Assembly: GCF_004151485.1 (NCBI RefSeq)
Contig: NZ_SBFF01000010.1
Location: 186,352-250,351 of the forward strand
Length of the DNA stretch: 64,000 bases
Source: Sphingosinicella sp. CPCC 101087
GTDB taxonomy: Bacteria > Pseudomonadota > Alphaproteobacteria > Sphingomonadales > Sphingomonadaceae
Reading direction: 5' to 3'
Made by a program: the position numbers and the translations under genes. This document shows positions 43,869 through 52,374 of this stretch, in pieces; the stretch's first letter is position 1, and the number at the start of each line of letters is the position of its first letter. Under the pieces are notes generated by a model that saw nothing but the letters and a program-made list of their open reading frames with translations, searched no databases and had not been told where the DNA came from.

Positions 43869-45281
43869 ATGGCAGCCAAGAATCTGGAAGAAGCCCTGCG
43901 CGATGCGGGCAACGTGGTCGAGCTTCTGCGCAATCAGCAGACCGGGCCCAACGTCTATCCCGGCGTGCCGGCCGAATATACCAATTGGCGCGAAGAAGTG
44001 CGCGCCTGGCAGCAGACCTGCGTCCTGTTCAACCAGTCCTACCATATGGTCGATCTGGCGGTCGAAGGGCCCGACGCCTTCGCCATGCTCAACCATCTGG
44101 GCGTCAACAGCTTCAACGGCTTCACCGTCGACAAGGCCAAGCAGTTCGTTCCCTGCACCCCCGACGGCTATGTGATCGGGGACGTCATCCTCTTCTACCT
44201 GGGCGAAAACCAGTTCAATCTGGTCGGCCGGGCGCCGGTCATCGAATGGGTCGAATATCACGCCGCCACCGGCGACTGGAACGTGAAGGTCGAGCGCGAC
44301 GAGCGGACGGTGGCTCGCAAGGATCCCAGCCGGCGCAAATCCTATCGCTTCCAGGTCCAGGGCCCCAACGCGATGAAGGTGATCGAAAAGGCGACCGGCC
44401 GCACGCCGCCCGACCTCAAATTCTTCAACATGACCCACATGACTATCGGCGGAAAGCAGGTCCGTGCGCTCCGTCACGGCATGGCCGGCCAGCCCGGCTT
44501 CGAGCTGTTCGGGCCGTGGGAGGATGGCGAAGCGGTTCGGCAGGCCTTGATCGAGGCGGGCCGGGAGTTCGGCCTGCGCCTGGTCGGCGGCCGCGCTTAT
44601 TCCTGCAATACGCTGGAATCGGGCTGGATCCCCTCGCCCTTGCCGGCCGTCTACACGGGCGAGGCCTTGCGGCCGTTCCGCGAATGGCTTCCGGCCGACA
44701 GCTATGCCGCGAAGGCGTCGATCGGCGGAAGCTTCGTCTCCGACGACATCGAGGATTATTATCTCACCCCCTGGGACCTGGGCTACGGCCCGTTCGTCAA
44801 ATTCGATCACGACTTCATCGGCCGCGCGGCGCTGGAGAAGATGGCCGCCGGCCCGCATCGCAAGAAGGTGACCCTCGCCCTCGACGATGAAGACGTTGCA
44901 CGGGTCTGGCGCGGCATGCTCGGCAAGGGCGACAAGCCCAAGTTCATGGACTTTCCCTCGGCGGTCTATTCGATGCATCCCTACGACCGGGTCGTGCATG
45001 GCGGCCGGACCGTCGGCCTGTCGACCTGGATCGGCTATAGCTACAATGAAGGCAAGATGCTGACCCTGGCGATGATCGATGCCGAGCATTCGGAATCGGG
45101 CGCCGAACTGAGTCTCGTCTGGGGCGAGGAGAATGGCGGCACCCGCAAGCCGACCGTGGAGCGCCACGTCCAGACCGAGCTGCGGGCGATCGTCAGCCCG
45201 GTCCCCTATGCCGAAGTCGCCCGCAAGATCTACGCCGACGGCGGCTGGCGCGCGGCCCAGGCCGAGGAGCAGGCGGCCTGA
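43869..45281 (+). CDS. LigM-like tetrahydrofolate-dependent aromatic O-demethylase (GcvT family)
   Basis: Predicted cytoplasmic enzyme moving a methyl group from a methoxyaromatic (vanillate or 3-O-methylgallate in the known LigM) to tetrahydrofolate. The 470-residue length equals LigM of Sphingobium SYK-6 as I recall it. Matching blocks are NLEEALRDAGNVVELLRNQ, VIGDVILFYLGENQF, VQGPNAMKVIEK, LRHGMAGQPGFELFGP, NTLESGWIPSPLPAVYTG, GYGPFVKFDHDFIGRAALE and WGEENGGTRKPTVE. ATG 43869 chosen (GGGAG seven bases upstream) although the frame stays open to 43572. True substrate may differ; DmdA-like demethylases are more distant. Confidence 0.88.
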   Translation: MAAKNLEEALRDAGNVVELLRNQQTGPNVYPGVPAEYTNWREEVRAWQQTCVLFNQSYHMVDLAVEGPDAFAMLNHLGVNSFNGFTVDKAKQFVPCTPDGYVIGDVILFYLGENQFNLVGRAPVIEWVEYHAATGDWNVKVERDERTVARKDPSRRKSYRFQVQGPNAMKVIEKATGRTPPDLKFFNMTHMTIGGKQVRALRHGMAGQPGFELFGPWEDGEAVRQALIEAGREFGLRLVGGRAYSCNTLESGWIPSPLPAVYTGEALRPFREWLPADSYAAKASIGGSFVSDDIEDYYLTPWDLGYGPFVKFDHDFIGRAALEKMAAGPHRKKVTLALDDEDVARVWRGMLGKGDKPKFMDFPSAVYSMHPYDRVVHGGRTVGLSTWIGYSYNEGKMLTLAMIDAEHSESGAELSLVWGEENGGTRKPTVERHVQTELRAIVSPVPYAEVARKIYADGGWRAAQAEEQAA

Positions 45282-45383
45282 TTCCTCTTGCGTCACGCGG
45301 CCCGGTACGGAAAGGTAGGTAGTAAGCGACACTGACAACAACGCGGCGAACGAACCGCGCACGCAGAATCGGGAGAGGGATCG

Positions 45384-45659
45384 GTGAAGATCGCGCTGAT
45401 CGAAGCGGCCGGCAACGTCGACTCGCGAATCGCTGCGGAGCCGTCTTGCCGCGATCGCCGTGACGCGTCGCTCGCCCGCAGCCCCTCCGGGAACGATTTG
45501 CAGCAGGGCCTGCCCGGCCCGCTGACCGACATCGCCCATCAAATGAGACTGGCCGTTGTTCTCGGCGGCGACGCCGCGAGTCTTTCGGCTCGTCTCCGGA
45601 CGCTCGGCGGACGCGAGCGGCCCAAGCACGGCCGCTCAGGCTTCACGATCGGAAATTGA
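45384..45659 (+). pseudogene. Degenerate remnant of an NAD(P)H-binding reductase
   Basis: A 91-codon frame from GTG 45384. Its first 20 residues, MKIALIEAAGNVDSRIAAE, mirror the start of NAD(P)-binding reductases (MKIALIGATGNVGSRIVAE pattern), with both Rossmann glycines lost (G to E, G to D). RDASLARSP matches the following strand, and RLAVVLGGDAASL resembles the RLLVVGGAGSL block that normally lies some 60 residues later, implying an internal deletion. Full members are about 210 residues. It is probably non-functional, though a short expressed protein cannot be excluded. Confidence 0.45.
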
Positions 45660-45669
45660 GGAGCGGCTT

Positions 45670-46584
45670 ATGCGCGATTTCACCGGTAGGACCGTGTTCA
45701 TCACCGGGGGCGCAAGCGGCGCGGGGCTCGGCCAGGCCAAGGTCTTCGGCGCCGCCGGCTGCAAGGTCGTCATCGCCGACATCCGCCAGGAGGCGATCGA
45801 CGCAGCCCTCGACGAGCTGCGCAGGCTCGGGATCCAGGCGTACGGCATCCGGCTCGACATCACGGATCGCCAGGCCTTCGCGGCGGCTGCAGATGAGAGC
45901 GAGCGCGTGTTCGGCCCGATCCACCTGCTGTTCAACACGGCGGGCGTCTCGATCTTCGGCCCGATCGAGAAGGCGGCCTACGACGATTATGACTGGATCT
46001 TCGGCGTCAACCTCGGCGGCGTCGTCAACGGCCTGCAGACCTTCGTGCCGCGAATGATCGCCCATGGCCAGGGCGGCCATATCGTCAACACGGCGTCGCT
46101 GGGCGCCTTCTTCGCCAATAGCGGCGCCGGAATCTATTCCGCCTCGAAATTCGCCGTCCACGGCCTCAGCATGGCGATGCGCGACGCGCTCGGGAAATAT
46201 GGCGTGGGCGTGTCGGTGCTGTGCCCGGCCAACATCCGCTCCAACATCGCCGAATCGGTGAAGACTCGGCCGGCCCATCTTTCCAACAGCGGCTTCGCCG
46301 TGGACGAGCGGGAGATTGCGGCGCTGCGCGAAATCTATTCGCAGGGCATGGATCCCGAGGAGCTCGCCGGCCACGTCAAGACGGCGATCGAGGAAGATCG
46401 CTTCTACATCATTCCCTACCCGGAAGCGCGGCCGATGCTCGAGGCGCAGTTCAAGCAGGTGCTCGATGCGCTGCCGCCGCCCGACGCCGATCTCGAGGGT
46501 CAGGAGAAGCGCGCGAGGGCCATGGCCAGATATATCGAGGCGCGCCAGGCGATGGATGCCGAGCGCTACGGAACAGGCGCGTGA
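45670..46584 (+). CDS. Short-chain dehydrogenase, LigD/LigL-like (C-alpha-dehydrogenase type)
   Basis: A 304-residue NAD-dependent alcohol dehydrogenase. ATG 45670 has AGGAG six bases upstream; the frame is open to 45556. Visible are FITGGASGAGLGQAKVFG (cofactor loop), NTAGVS, the serine in NTASLGAF and the YSASK Tyr/Lys pair. Several blocks match my memory of LigD, the lignin beta-aryl-ether C-alpha-dehydrogenase of Sphingobium: FGPIEKAAYDDYDWIFGVNL, TFVPRMIAHG, PANIRSNIAES and YIIPYPEARPMLEAQF. It would oxidise a benzylic or similar secondary alcohol. It overlaps the transporter gene by GTGA. Confidence 0.85.
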   Translation: MRDFTGRTVFITGGASGAGLGQAKVFGAAGCKVVIADIRQEAIDAALDELRRLGIQAYGIRLDITDRQAFAAAADESERVFGPIHLLFNTAGVSIFGPIEKAAYDDYDWIFGVNLGGVVNGLQTFVPRMIAHGQGGHIVNTASLGAFFANSGAGIYSASKFAVHGLSMAMRDALGKYGVGVSVLCPANIRSNIAESVKTRPAHLSNSGFAVDEREIAALREIYSQGMDPEELAGHVKTAIEEDRFYIIPYPEARPMLEAQFKQVLDALPPPDADLEGQEKRARAMARYIEARQAMDAERYGTGA

Positions 46585-48002
46585 GTCCGTCCGCCCCGCT
46601 GCCCGTCGCCGGGCTGCCGGACGCCGGGGCACCGCCCGCCAAGACCGCGGCCGCTCCGATACCCTGGCCGTCCGAGAAAGCGGGCTATTACGCCCTCTTC
46701 GTCATCGTGCTGGCGACCTTCCTGTCCTTCTTCGACATGACCGTCTTCGCGATGCTGGCGGAGCGGATCAAGACCAGCTTCCGGCTGAGCGATACCGCGC
46801 TCGGCTTCCTGCTGGGGCCGGCGACGGTGCTGGCTTATGTGTTCATAGGCATTCCGCTCGCCCGCCTCGTCGACATCTTTCCCCGCAAATACGTCCTGTC
46901 CGCCGGAATCGCGGTCATCGGGTCGATCACGGCTTTGGGTGGGCTCGCCCAGAATTTCGGGCAGTTCGTGGCGACCCGTCTTTTCGTGGGTGCCGGCGGC
47001 TCGGCGCATGGGCCGGGCTCCTATTCGATGCTGGCGGACTTTTTCCGGCCGCTCCGCATCCCGCTCGTCTTCGCCTTGCTCCAGCTCGGCTTCATCCTGG
47101 GAGTGACGCTGGGCACATGGGGCGGCGGACAGCTGATCGCCTGGACGTCGACCTGGCCAGAGACGTCGAATCTCCTCGGCCTCACCATTTTCAACTGGCA
47201 GTGGATCCTGATCATCGTCGGTCTGCCCGGGCTCCTGATTGCGGTCCTGTTCCTGTTCGTCAGGGAGCCCCCGCGCCGGACCTCGCCCGATGTCGAGAGG
47301 CTGGTGCCCGAAAACGCCTCGTTCGGCCGAAAGCTGGTCGCCTTCACCGGCTTCGACGCCGTGCGCGCGATCAACAGGCGGGGGCGGGTCTTCTACCCGT
47401 TATTCGCGGCGCTGGCGCTGGCGGCGACGGAGAGCCAGGGTATCAATGCGTGGCGCGTGCCTTTCGTCCTTCGTACCTATGGCTGGGACGAGGCGCAGAT
47501 CGGCAACGTGCTGGCGCCGATGCTGCTCGTCGGGATGCTGCTCGGCATCATCCTGGGCGGCGTCTTCGTGACCTGGCTCGGCAAGCGCCACAAGGACGCC
47601 AATATCCGCGCCGCGGCGATGATCTTCGGCTGCACAACGATCGTCTCGATCGCCGCGCCGCTCATGCCGACCGCCGAGCTGGCGCTGGGCTGCATGGCGC
47701 TGGCTGCGATGTTCGGCCTCGCCGGCGCCGTGCCGCAGAACGCCGCGATCCAGCGCATCGCGCCCAACGAGATGCGCGGCCAGGTGACCGCGGTCTACCT
47801 GTTCATGTTCACCTTCTTCGGCGCCCTGGGCAGCTTCGTGATCGGCCTGGTCGCCGATCTCGTCGTCGGCGATCCCGAACGCCTGTGGCTGGCGATCCTG
47901 ATCACGGCCGCGATCTTCATGCCGGCCGCCACCTGGTTCATGTATCGGGGTATCCGACCCTATCGTGAAGAGGTCGAGCGGCTGGAAGCGATCGGGCGCT
48001 AG
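46581..48002 (+). CDS. MFS transporter, spinster-like
   Basis: A 473-residue major-facilitator protein with about 12 spans. GTG 46581 overlaps the dehydrogenase stop; the longer frame from 46221 lies inside that gene. A Pro/Ala-rich start is followed by LATFLSFFDMTVFAMLAERI, the loop-2 region RLVDIFPRKYVLS, SMLADFFRP and late spans. Probably imports the aromatic or sugar substrate, or exports an intermediate. The cargo cannot be read from sequence. Confidence 0.9.
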   Translation: MSPSAPLPVAGLPDAGAPPAKTAAAPIPWPSEKAGYYALFVIVLATFLSFFDMTVFAMLAERIKTSFRLSDTALGFLLGPATVLAYVFIGIPLARLVDIFPRKYVLSAGIAVIGSITALGGLAQNFGQFVATRLFVGAGGSAHGPGSYSMLADFFRPLRIPLVFALLQLGFILGVTLGTWGGGQLIAWTSTWPETSNLLGLTIFNWQWILIIVGLPGLLIAVLFLFVREPPRRTSPDVERLVPENASFGRKLVAFTGFDAVRAINRRGRVFYPLFAALALAATESQGINAWRVPFVLRTYGWDEAQIGNVLAPMLLVGMLLGIILGGVFVTWLGKRHKDANIRAAAMIFGCTTIVSIAAPLMPTAELALGCMALAAMFGLAGAVPQNAAIQRIAPNEMRGQVTAVYLFMFTFFGALGSFVIGLVADLVVGDPERLWLAILITAAIFMPAATWFMYRGIRPYREEVERLEAIGR

Positions 48003-48050
48003 CCGAGCGCCGGACGCGTCCCTATCCTGAGCGCAGCAGGAGACGCACGA

Positions 48051-48773
48051 ATGACGGACCAGCCGACGATCCAGCAGCTCGCCAGACGCATCGACGAGCT
48101 CGAACGCCAGCTCGGCGTCGAGCAGGACATCAACGCCGTCCGCCGGCTCCAATACACCTACGGCTACTTCATCGACAAATCGCAGTATGAAGAGGTGGTC
48201 GACCTGTTTGCCGACGATGGCGAGGTGTGGTTCCTGGGTGGCATCTACAGGGGCAAGGCGGGCGTGCGCCGCCTCTATATCGAACGCTTCCAGACCCAGT
48301 TCACCGACGGCCATAACGGTCCGCGATATGGCTGGCTGCTCGATCATCCGCAGCTCCAGATGGTGATCCACGTCGCTCCGGACCGGAAGAGCGCCAAGGC
48401 GCGCGGCCGGTCGACCATGCAGGCCGGCCTGCACGAAACGGCGAAGGGGGAGCAGCGCGCCTGGTGGGAAGGCGGCATTTACGAGAACGAATATGTTCGC
48501 GAGGACGGCGTGTGGAAGATCAAGGCGCTGCGCTACTTCCCCTTCTGGCACGGCAGCTTTGCGGAAGGCTGGGCCAAGACCCCGATCGACTTCATCCCGA
48601 TGGCGAAGACGCTCTATCCCAAGGATCCTCTCGGCCCCGACGCGCTGATCGATCCGCCGCCGCGGCTGTGGCCGGCGACCGATATCGTGCCCTTTCACTA
48701 CGATCATCCGGTCACCGGCAAGCCGATCGAGATCGACAACAGCCGTGCCAGGGAGGGGTTTCCCGACGAATGA
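48051..48773 (+). CDS. SnoaL/NTF2-fold protein
   Basis: A 240-residue protein with an N-terminal coiled-coil-like helix (QQLARRIDELERQLGVEQD), then the NTF2-like core: YTYGYFIDKSQYEEVVDLFA, GGIYRGKAGVRRLY and EDGVWKIKALRYFPFWHG. It overlaps the next SnoaL gene by ATGA and is a clear paralogue of the minus-strand gene at 53520-54224. Members of this fold serve as hydratases, isomerases or lyases on polyketide or aromatic substrates; activity here is undefined. Confidence 0.85.
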   Translation: MTDQPTIQQLARRIDELERQLGVEQDINAVRRLQYTYGYFIDKSQYEEVVDLFADDGEVWFLGGIYRGKAGVRRLYIERFQTQFTDGHNGPRYGWLLDHPQLQMVIHVAPDRKSAKARGRSTMQAGLHETAKGEQRAWWEGGIYENEYVREDGVWKIKALRYFPFWHGSFAEGWAKTPIDFIPMAKTLYPKDPLGPDALIDPPPRLWPATDIVPFHYDHPVTGKPIEIDNSRAREGFPDE

Positions 48774-49222
48774 CTCCGGACCAGCGCCTCTCGATCGAAT
48801 GGGAATGCACCCGTTTGATCAACCTCTACGCCAACCTCAACGATGCGGGATGCTGGGAGGCGGTGGCGGCCCTCTATGCCGAGGACGGCCTGATGACCCG
48901 TCCGACCGCGCCCGATGCTCCCATCGTCGGGCGCGAGGCCTTGCTGGCGAGCTTCCTCGCCCGGCCGCCGCGGGCGAGCCGCCACGTCTGTGCCAACATC
49001 GTCGTCGACGTGGAGAGCTCTAGCGCGGCATCCGCATTCAGCGTCATCCTGCTTTTCACCGGGACCTCCGATCCTGCCGGCGGCGCGGCGATCAGGGACG
49101 AGGGGCCGCCGCTGGTCGGCACCTATCGCGATCGGTTCGTTCTGACCGGCGAAGGCTGGCGCTTTGCCGAGCGGCATGGCGGGCTGACCTTCCGGCCGGA
49201 ACGGGTCCAGAGCTCTAGATGA
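48770..49222 (+). CDS. Small SnoaL/NTF2-fold protein
   Basis: A 150-residue single-domain NTF2-like protein starting at ATG 48770, overlapping the previous stop. It shows the helix-strand opening CTRLINLYANLNDAGCWEAV, LYAEDGLMTRP, and the closing strands GTYRDRFVLTGEGWRF with AERHGGLTFRPE. It overlaps the thioesterase by ATGA. Part of the LigM/LigD-like operon; it probably acts on a pathway intermediate (inference). Confidence 0.82.
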   Translation: MTPDQRLSIEWECTRLINLYANLNDAGCWEAVAALYAEDGLMTRPTAPDAPIVGREALLASFLARPPRASRHVCANIVVDVESSSAASAFSVILLFTGTSDPAGGAAIRDEGPPLVGTYRDRFVLTGEGWRFAERHGGLTFRPERVQSSR

Positions 49223-49647
49223 CCCCCTATTTCCAGCGCGCGTTGCGCATCGAGTGGAGTCAGTGCGACCCGTCCGGGATCGTCTACACTCCGCGTTACC
49301 TCGACATGTTCGGCGAGAGCACCATCATGCTGTTCGAGGCGGCGGGGCTGCCGCCCAAGCGCGACATGATCAACAAGCTGAACATAGCCGGCTTTCCGAT
49401 GCTGGACGTCGCCGCCCGATTCCTTCGTCCGACCCGCTACGGCGACACGGTGGTGATCGAGACTTCGGCGCCGGCTTTCGGAAACAGCAGCTTTACCGTG
49501 AACCATCGCCTGCTGCTGGGACGGGCCGTCTGCGTCGAATGCACGGAAAAGAGGGTGTGGACGGTGAAGGACGGGCGACGGCCGGGCGGCATCCGGGCCG
49601 ATCGCGTGCCGGAGCAGGTACGCGCCCTGTTCGTTCGAAAGCGCTAG
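49219..49647 (+). CDS. Hotdog-fold acyl-CoA thioesterase (4-hydroxybenzoyl-CoA thioesterase type)
   Basis: A 142-residue thioesterase. The active-site motif IEWSQCDPSGIVYTPRYLDM matches the 4HBT family, with the catalytic Asp in CDPSG. Final gene of the plus-strand catabolic operon (ATGA overlap upstream); the convergent TonB gene lies 39 bp beyond. It could release an aromatic or beta-keto acid from CoA, suggesting a CoA-dependent side-chain step in the pathway. Confidence 0.88.
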   Translation: MTPYFQRALRIEWSQCDPSGIVYTPRYLDMFGESTIMLFEAAGLPPKRDMINKLNIAGFPMLDVAARFLRPTRYGDTVVIETSAPAFGNSSFTVNHRLLLGRAVCVECTEKRVWTVKDGRRPGGIRADRVPEQVRALFVRKR

Positions 49648-49686
49648 TTTCCGGCCATCCAGGACCGGGAGGGCGAGACCCTCCGA

Positions 49687-52098
49687 TCAAAAGCGGCGAG
49701 TCACCGTCACCGCCCATTCCCGCGGACGGCCCGGCTGGGCCTTGACGAAGCCGGCGCCGGCGGCTCGAAGGTCGAAGGAGGTCAGGAAGTAATATTCCTC
49801 GAACAGGTTGGTGACTTCGAGCGCCACCTGCCAATCGTCATCCGCATCGCGCCAGGTCAGGCGTGCATTGGCGATGTGGAAGGACGGCAGCGAAAAGCCC
49901 CCGCTGGTGACGCCGCCGGCGGTCGCGCCGTTAAAGGCCATGTCGAAACGCGGCGTCAGCGTGCCGCCCTGAAAGGGTATTTCGTACTGGACGCCCCAGC
50001 TCCATTTCCATTCGGGAAGGGCGGGTGGCCGTTCGCCAAGGCCGGCAAGGATTTCCGGATCGGTGGAGCATTCGTCGACCTCGCCGGGATTGAGCGGGCG
50101 GACGACCTGGATGTTGACGCACTGATATTCGAAGTCGATCCAGCTCAGCGAGCCGTCGATCTGCAGGCCGTCGATCGGGCGTGCGAAGACCTCGAACTCG
50201 AGGCCCTGGATGTGGGCGTCGCCGGCATTTTGCGGCAGCGCGCACGGACCCGGGCCGCCGAACTGGGGACAGGACAGCAAGGCCAGCTGGATGCCGTCAT
50301 ACTCGCTGTAGAAGGCGGCGGCATTGAAGCGCAGCCGCCTGTCGAACAGGTCGGTCTTGAGGCCGATCTCGTAGCTGGTGAGCACTTCCGGGTCGAAGCC
50401 CCGGGCCTGTTCGGGATTGAACGGCCGCGGGCCGATTCCTCCGCCCTTGAAGCCGGTCGCCGTCGTCGCATAGACCAGCACTTCCGGCGAAAAGCGATAA
50501 TCGATGCTGATCCGATAGTCTGTCCGGTTGCCGTCATAGACGCCCTTCACGCCGTCGAGCATTCCGAGGAACGGGTTCAGCGTGACGCCGTCCTGCTGCC
50601 GCCGGAAGAATGTATAGTCCTTATGCTCCTCGGTATAGCGAAGGCCGCCGGTGATCGTCAGCGGATCGATCGGATTCCAGATCGCCGTGCCGAACACCGC
50701 CCAATTGTCGGCATTGACCGGGTCGTTGCCCTGGAACTGCAGCGGAATCGCCGCGTAGCGAATGTCCTGGAAGGTGAAATAGGTGGTCCGCTGGTCGCTG
50801 TAATAGCCGCCGACCGTCAGATCGAGGCGATCCATGACCTCCATGTTCACCCGGACTTCCTGGCTCCAGAACCAGTAGTCCAGCCGATTCTCGCCCAGGC
50901 CGATCGTGGCGGGCGAAAGGTCGTCGTCGGCAAAGAAGTCGAGGTTCCATTCGCGATAGGCGCTGATCGACGTCAGCTGAGCCCAGTCGGTCAGGCCGAA
51001 GTCCATGTTGAGAGCGACGCCCCAGCCTTCGAAGGTGCTTTCGTCGGATCCCTGGGTTCCCACCAGCGGAAAGCCCGGGGCGGCCGGGCCGTTCCAGACC
51101 CCCGGGGCCTGCTCGAACGCCGAATAGTTGCAGTAGCGGCCGCAGATGAAGCGGTCGTCATATGCCGGCACATTGATGTTGAGCGTGTTCCCCGGGGCTT
51201 GGGTCGCGACCAGCACTTCCGGCGCGATCGTGCGGTGGTCGCGGGTGTAGTCGGCCGACAGCATCACGTCGACAACGGGCCCGGGATTGTAGCGGAGCGC
51301 GCCGCGAATGGCGGTGTAGCCGACGCCGCCGTGGCGGCTGATCCGGCAATTGTCGCCTGATCGCGTCGCCGGAATGCCCTCGCCCGGATTGGCGCACCCA
51401 TAGTCGATGCGGTCGACGAAGCCTTCCTGCTGCCGCGCCGCACCGGAGATACGGGCGTAGAGACCATCGGTGATCGTGAAGGTCGCGCCGCCACGCAAAG
51501 CGAGATGGTTGCGGCTGCCATAGGTCGCTTCGACGAAGCCGCCGCCGTCCGCGTCGGGGCGCCGGGTGATCAGGCGGATCGCGCCGCCGACGGAGTTGCG
51601 GCCCTGAAGCGTCCCTTGCGGCCCGCGCAGTATCTCGATCCGCTCGAGGTCGAGCAGCTCGAAATTGGCGCCGGTGAGCGAGGAATAATAGACGTCGTCG
51701 ATATAGAGGCCGACGCCGGGCTCGTAGGCCGGGTTGAAGTCGAACTGGCCGATGCCGCGGATCGACGCGCCGATCGACGGGCCGAACGATGCGCCCTGCT
51801 GGCGCAGCGTGACGTTCGGCGCCTGGTTGGCGACCTCGACGAGGCTCTCCTGGCTGCGCGCCTCCAGCAGTTCGGCCGGCACGGCCGTGATCGCCAGCGG
51901 CGTGTCCTGGAGGCGCTGCTCGCGAAACTGGGCGGTGACGAGGATTTCCTGCTCGGCCTGCCCGGACGTGTCCTGGGCGGCGCCGGGCCGGGCGGCTTGC
52001 TGCGCCAGGTCCTGCGCGGCGGCGGGCGAGGCGGCGGCGATCAGAGACACGGAAGCAACGAGAAACGAGGTGCGCGAACGCAGCCGAAGCCTGTCCAT
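49687..52098 (-). CDS. TonB-dependent outer-membrane receptor
   Basis: An 803-residue substrate-specific porin. The ATG at 52098 (AGGGG five bases upstream) is followed by signal TSFLVASVSLIAAASPAAAQ. The TonB-box/plug start is EILVTAQFREQRLQDTPLAI; plug motifs SIRGIG, YIDDVYYSS and LRGPQGTLQGRNSVGGAIRL follow, then the 22-strand barrel ending in an aromatic residue (VTVTRRF). The next upstream gene on the strand is the MetE-like gene. Sphingomonads use many such receptors for aromatic and sugar uptake; this one probably imports the island's substrate. Confidence 0.95.
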   Translation of the reverse strand: MDRLRLRSRTSFLVASVSLIAAASPAAAQDLAQQAARPGAAQDTSGQAEQEILVTAQFREQRLQDTPLAITAVPAELLEARSQESLVEVANQAPNVTLRQQGASFGPSIGASIRGIGQFDFNPAYEPGVGLYIDDVYYSSLTGANFELLDLERIEILRGPQGTLQGRNSVGGAIRLITRRPDADGGGFVEATYGSRNHLALRGGATFTITDGLYARISGAARQQEGFVDRIDYGCANPGEGIPATRSGDNCRISRHGGVGYTAIRGALRYNPGPVVDVMLSADYTRDHRTIAPEVLVATQAPGNTLNINVPAYDDRFICGRYCNYSAFEQAPGVWNGPAAPGFPLVGTQGSDESTFEGWGVALNMDFGLTDWAQLTSISAYREWNLDFFADDDLSPATIGLGENRLDYWFWSQEVRVNMEVMDRLDLTVGGYYSDQRTTYFTFQDIRYAAIPLQFQGNDPVNADNWAVFGTAIWNPIDPLTITGGLRYTEEHKDYTFFRRQQDGVTLNPFLGMLDGVKGVYDGNRTDYRISIDYRFSPEVLVYATTATGFKGGGIGPRPFNPEQARGFDPEVLTSYEIGLKTDLFDRRLRFNAAAFYSEYDGIQLALLSCPQFGGPGPCALPQNAGDAHIQGLEFEVFARPIDGLQIDGSLSWIDFEYQCVNIQVVRPLNPGEVDECSTDPEILAGLGERPPALPEWKWSWGVQYEIPFQGGTLTPRFDMAFNGATAGGVTSGGFSLPSFHIANARLTWRDADDDWQVALEVTNLFEEYYFLTSFDLRAAGAGFVKAQPGRPREWAVTVTRRF

Positions 52099-52174
52099 CA
52101 TATCCCCTCCCATCCAAACGGCCGCCCGTCTTTTTTCTGATCGCGGGGAGAGCCGGATCTCGATGCTACATATG

Positions 52175-52216
52175 TTTGTGTGACATACAATGAGAAATGT
52201 GAGCGGGGCACACAAA
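52175..52216. promoter_or_regulatory. Inverted repeat upstream of the TonB receptor
   Basis: TTTGTGTG (52175-52182) and CACACAAA (52209-52216) are perfect inverted arms 26 bases apart, in the 276-bp gap upstream of the receptor gene, the longest in the catabolic region. Candidate operator; spacing is wide, so significance is uncertain. Confidence 0.3.
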
Positions 52217-52374
52217 GTTCGATGGTGTATCGCCGCCGCAACAATGTCGCCGTGCTGGCGGATCGTCGCGGCCGCGCATCGGGAAGGACCGGATCTATCC
52301 GGGTGGTTGCGGTCTTGCTTCGGGCGCCCGAGAACCCCTGCGCGTCGATATGGACGCGCGGGGATTGCGATGCG

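Noticed and set aside
43770-45629. 619-codon minus-strand frame
   Set aside because: Antisense to the LigM-like gene, which has clear family blocks throughout.
49876-51360. 494-codon plus-strand frame
   Set aside because: Antisense to the first TonB receptor.
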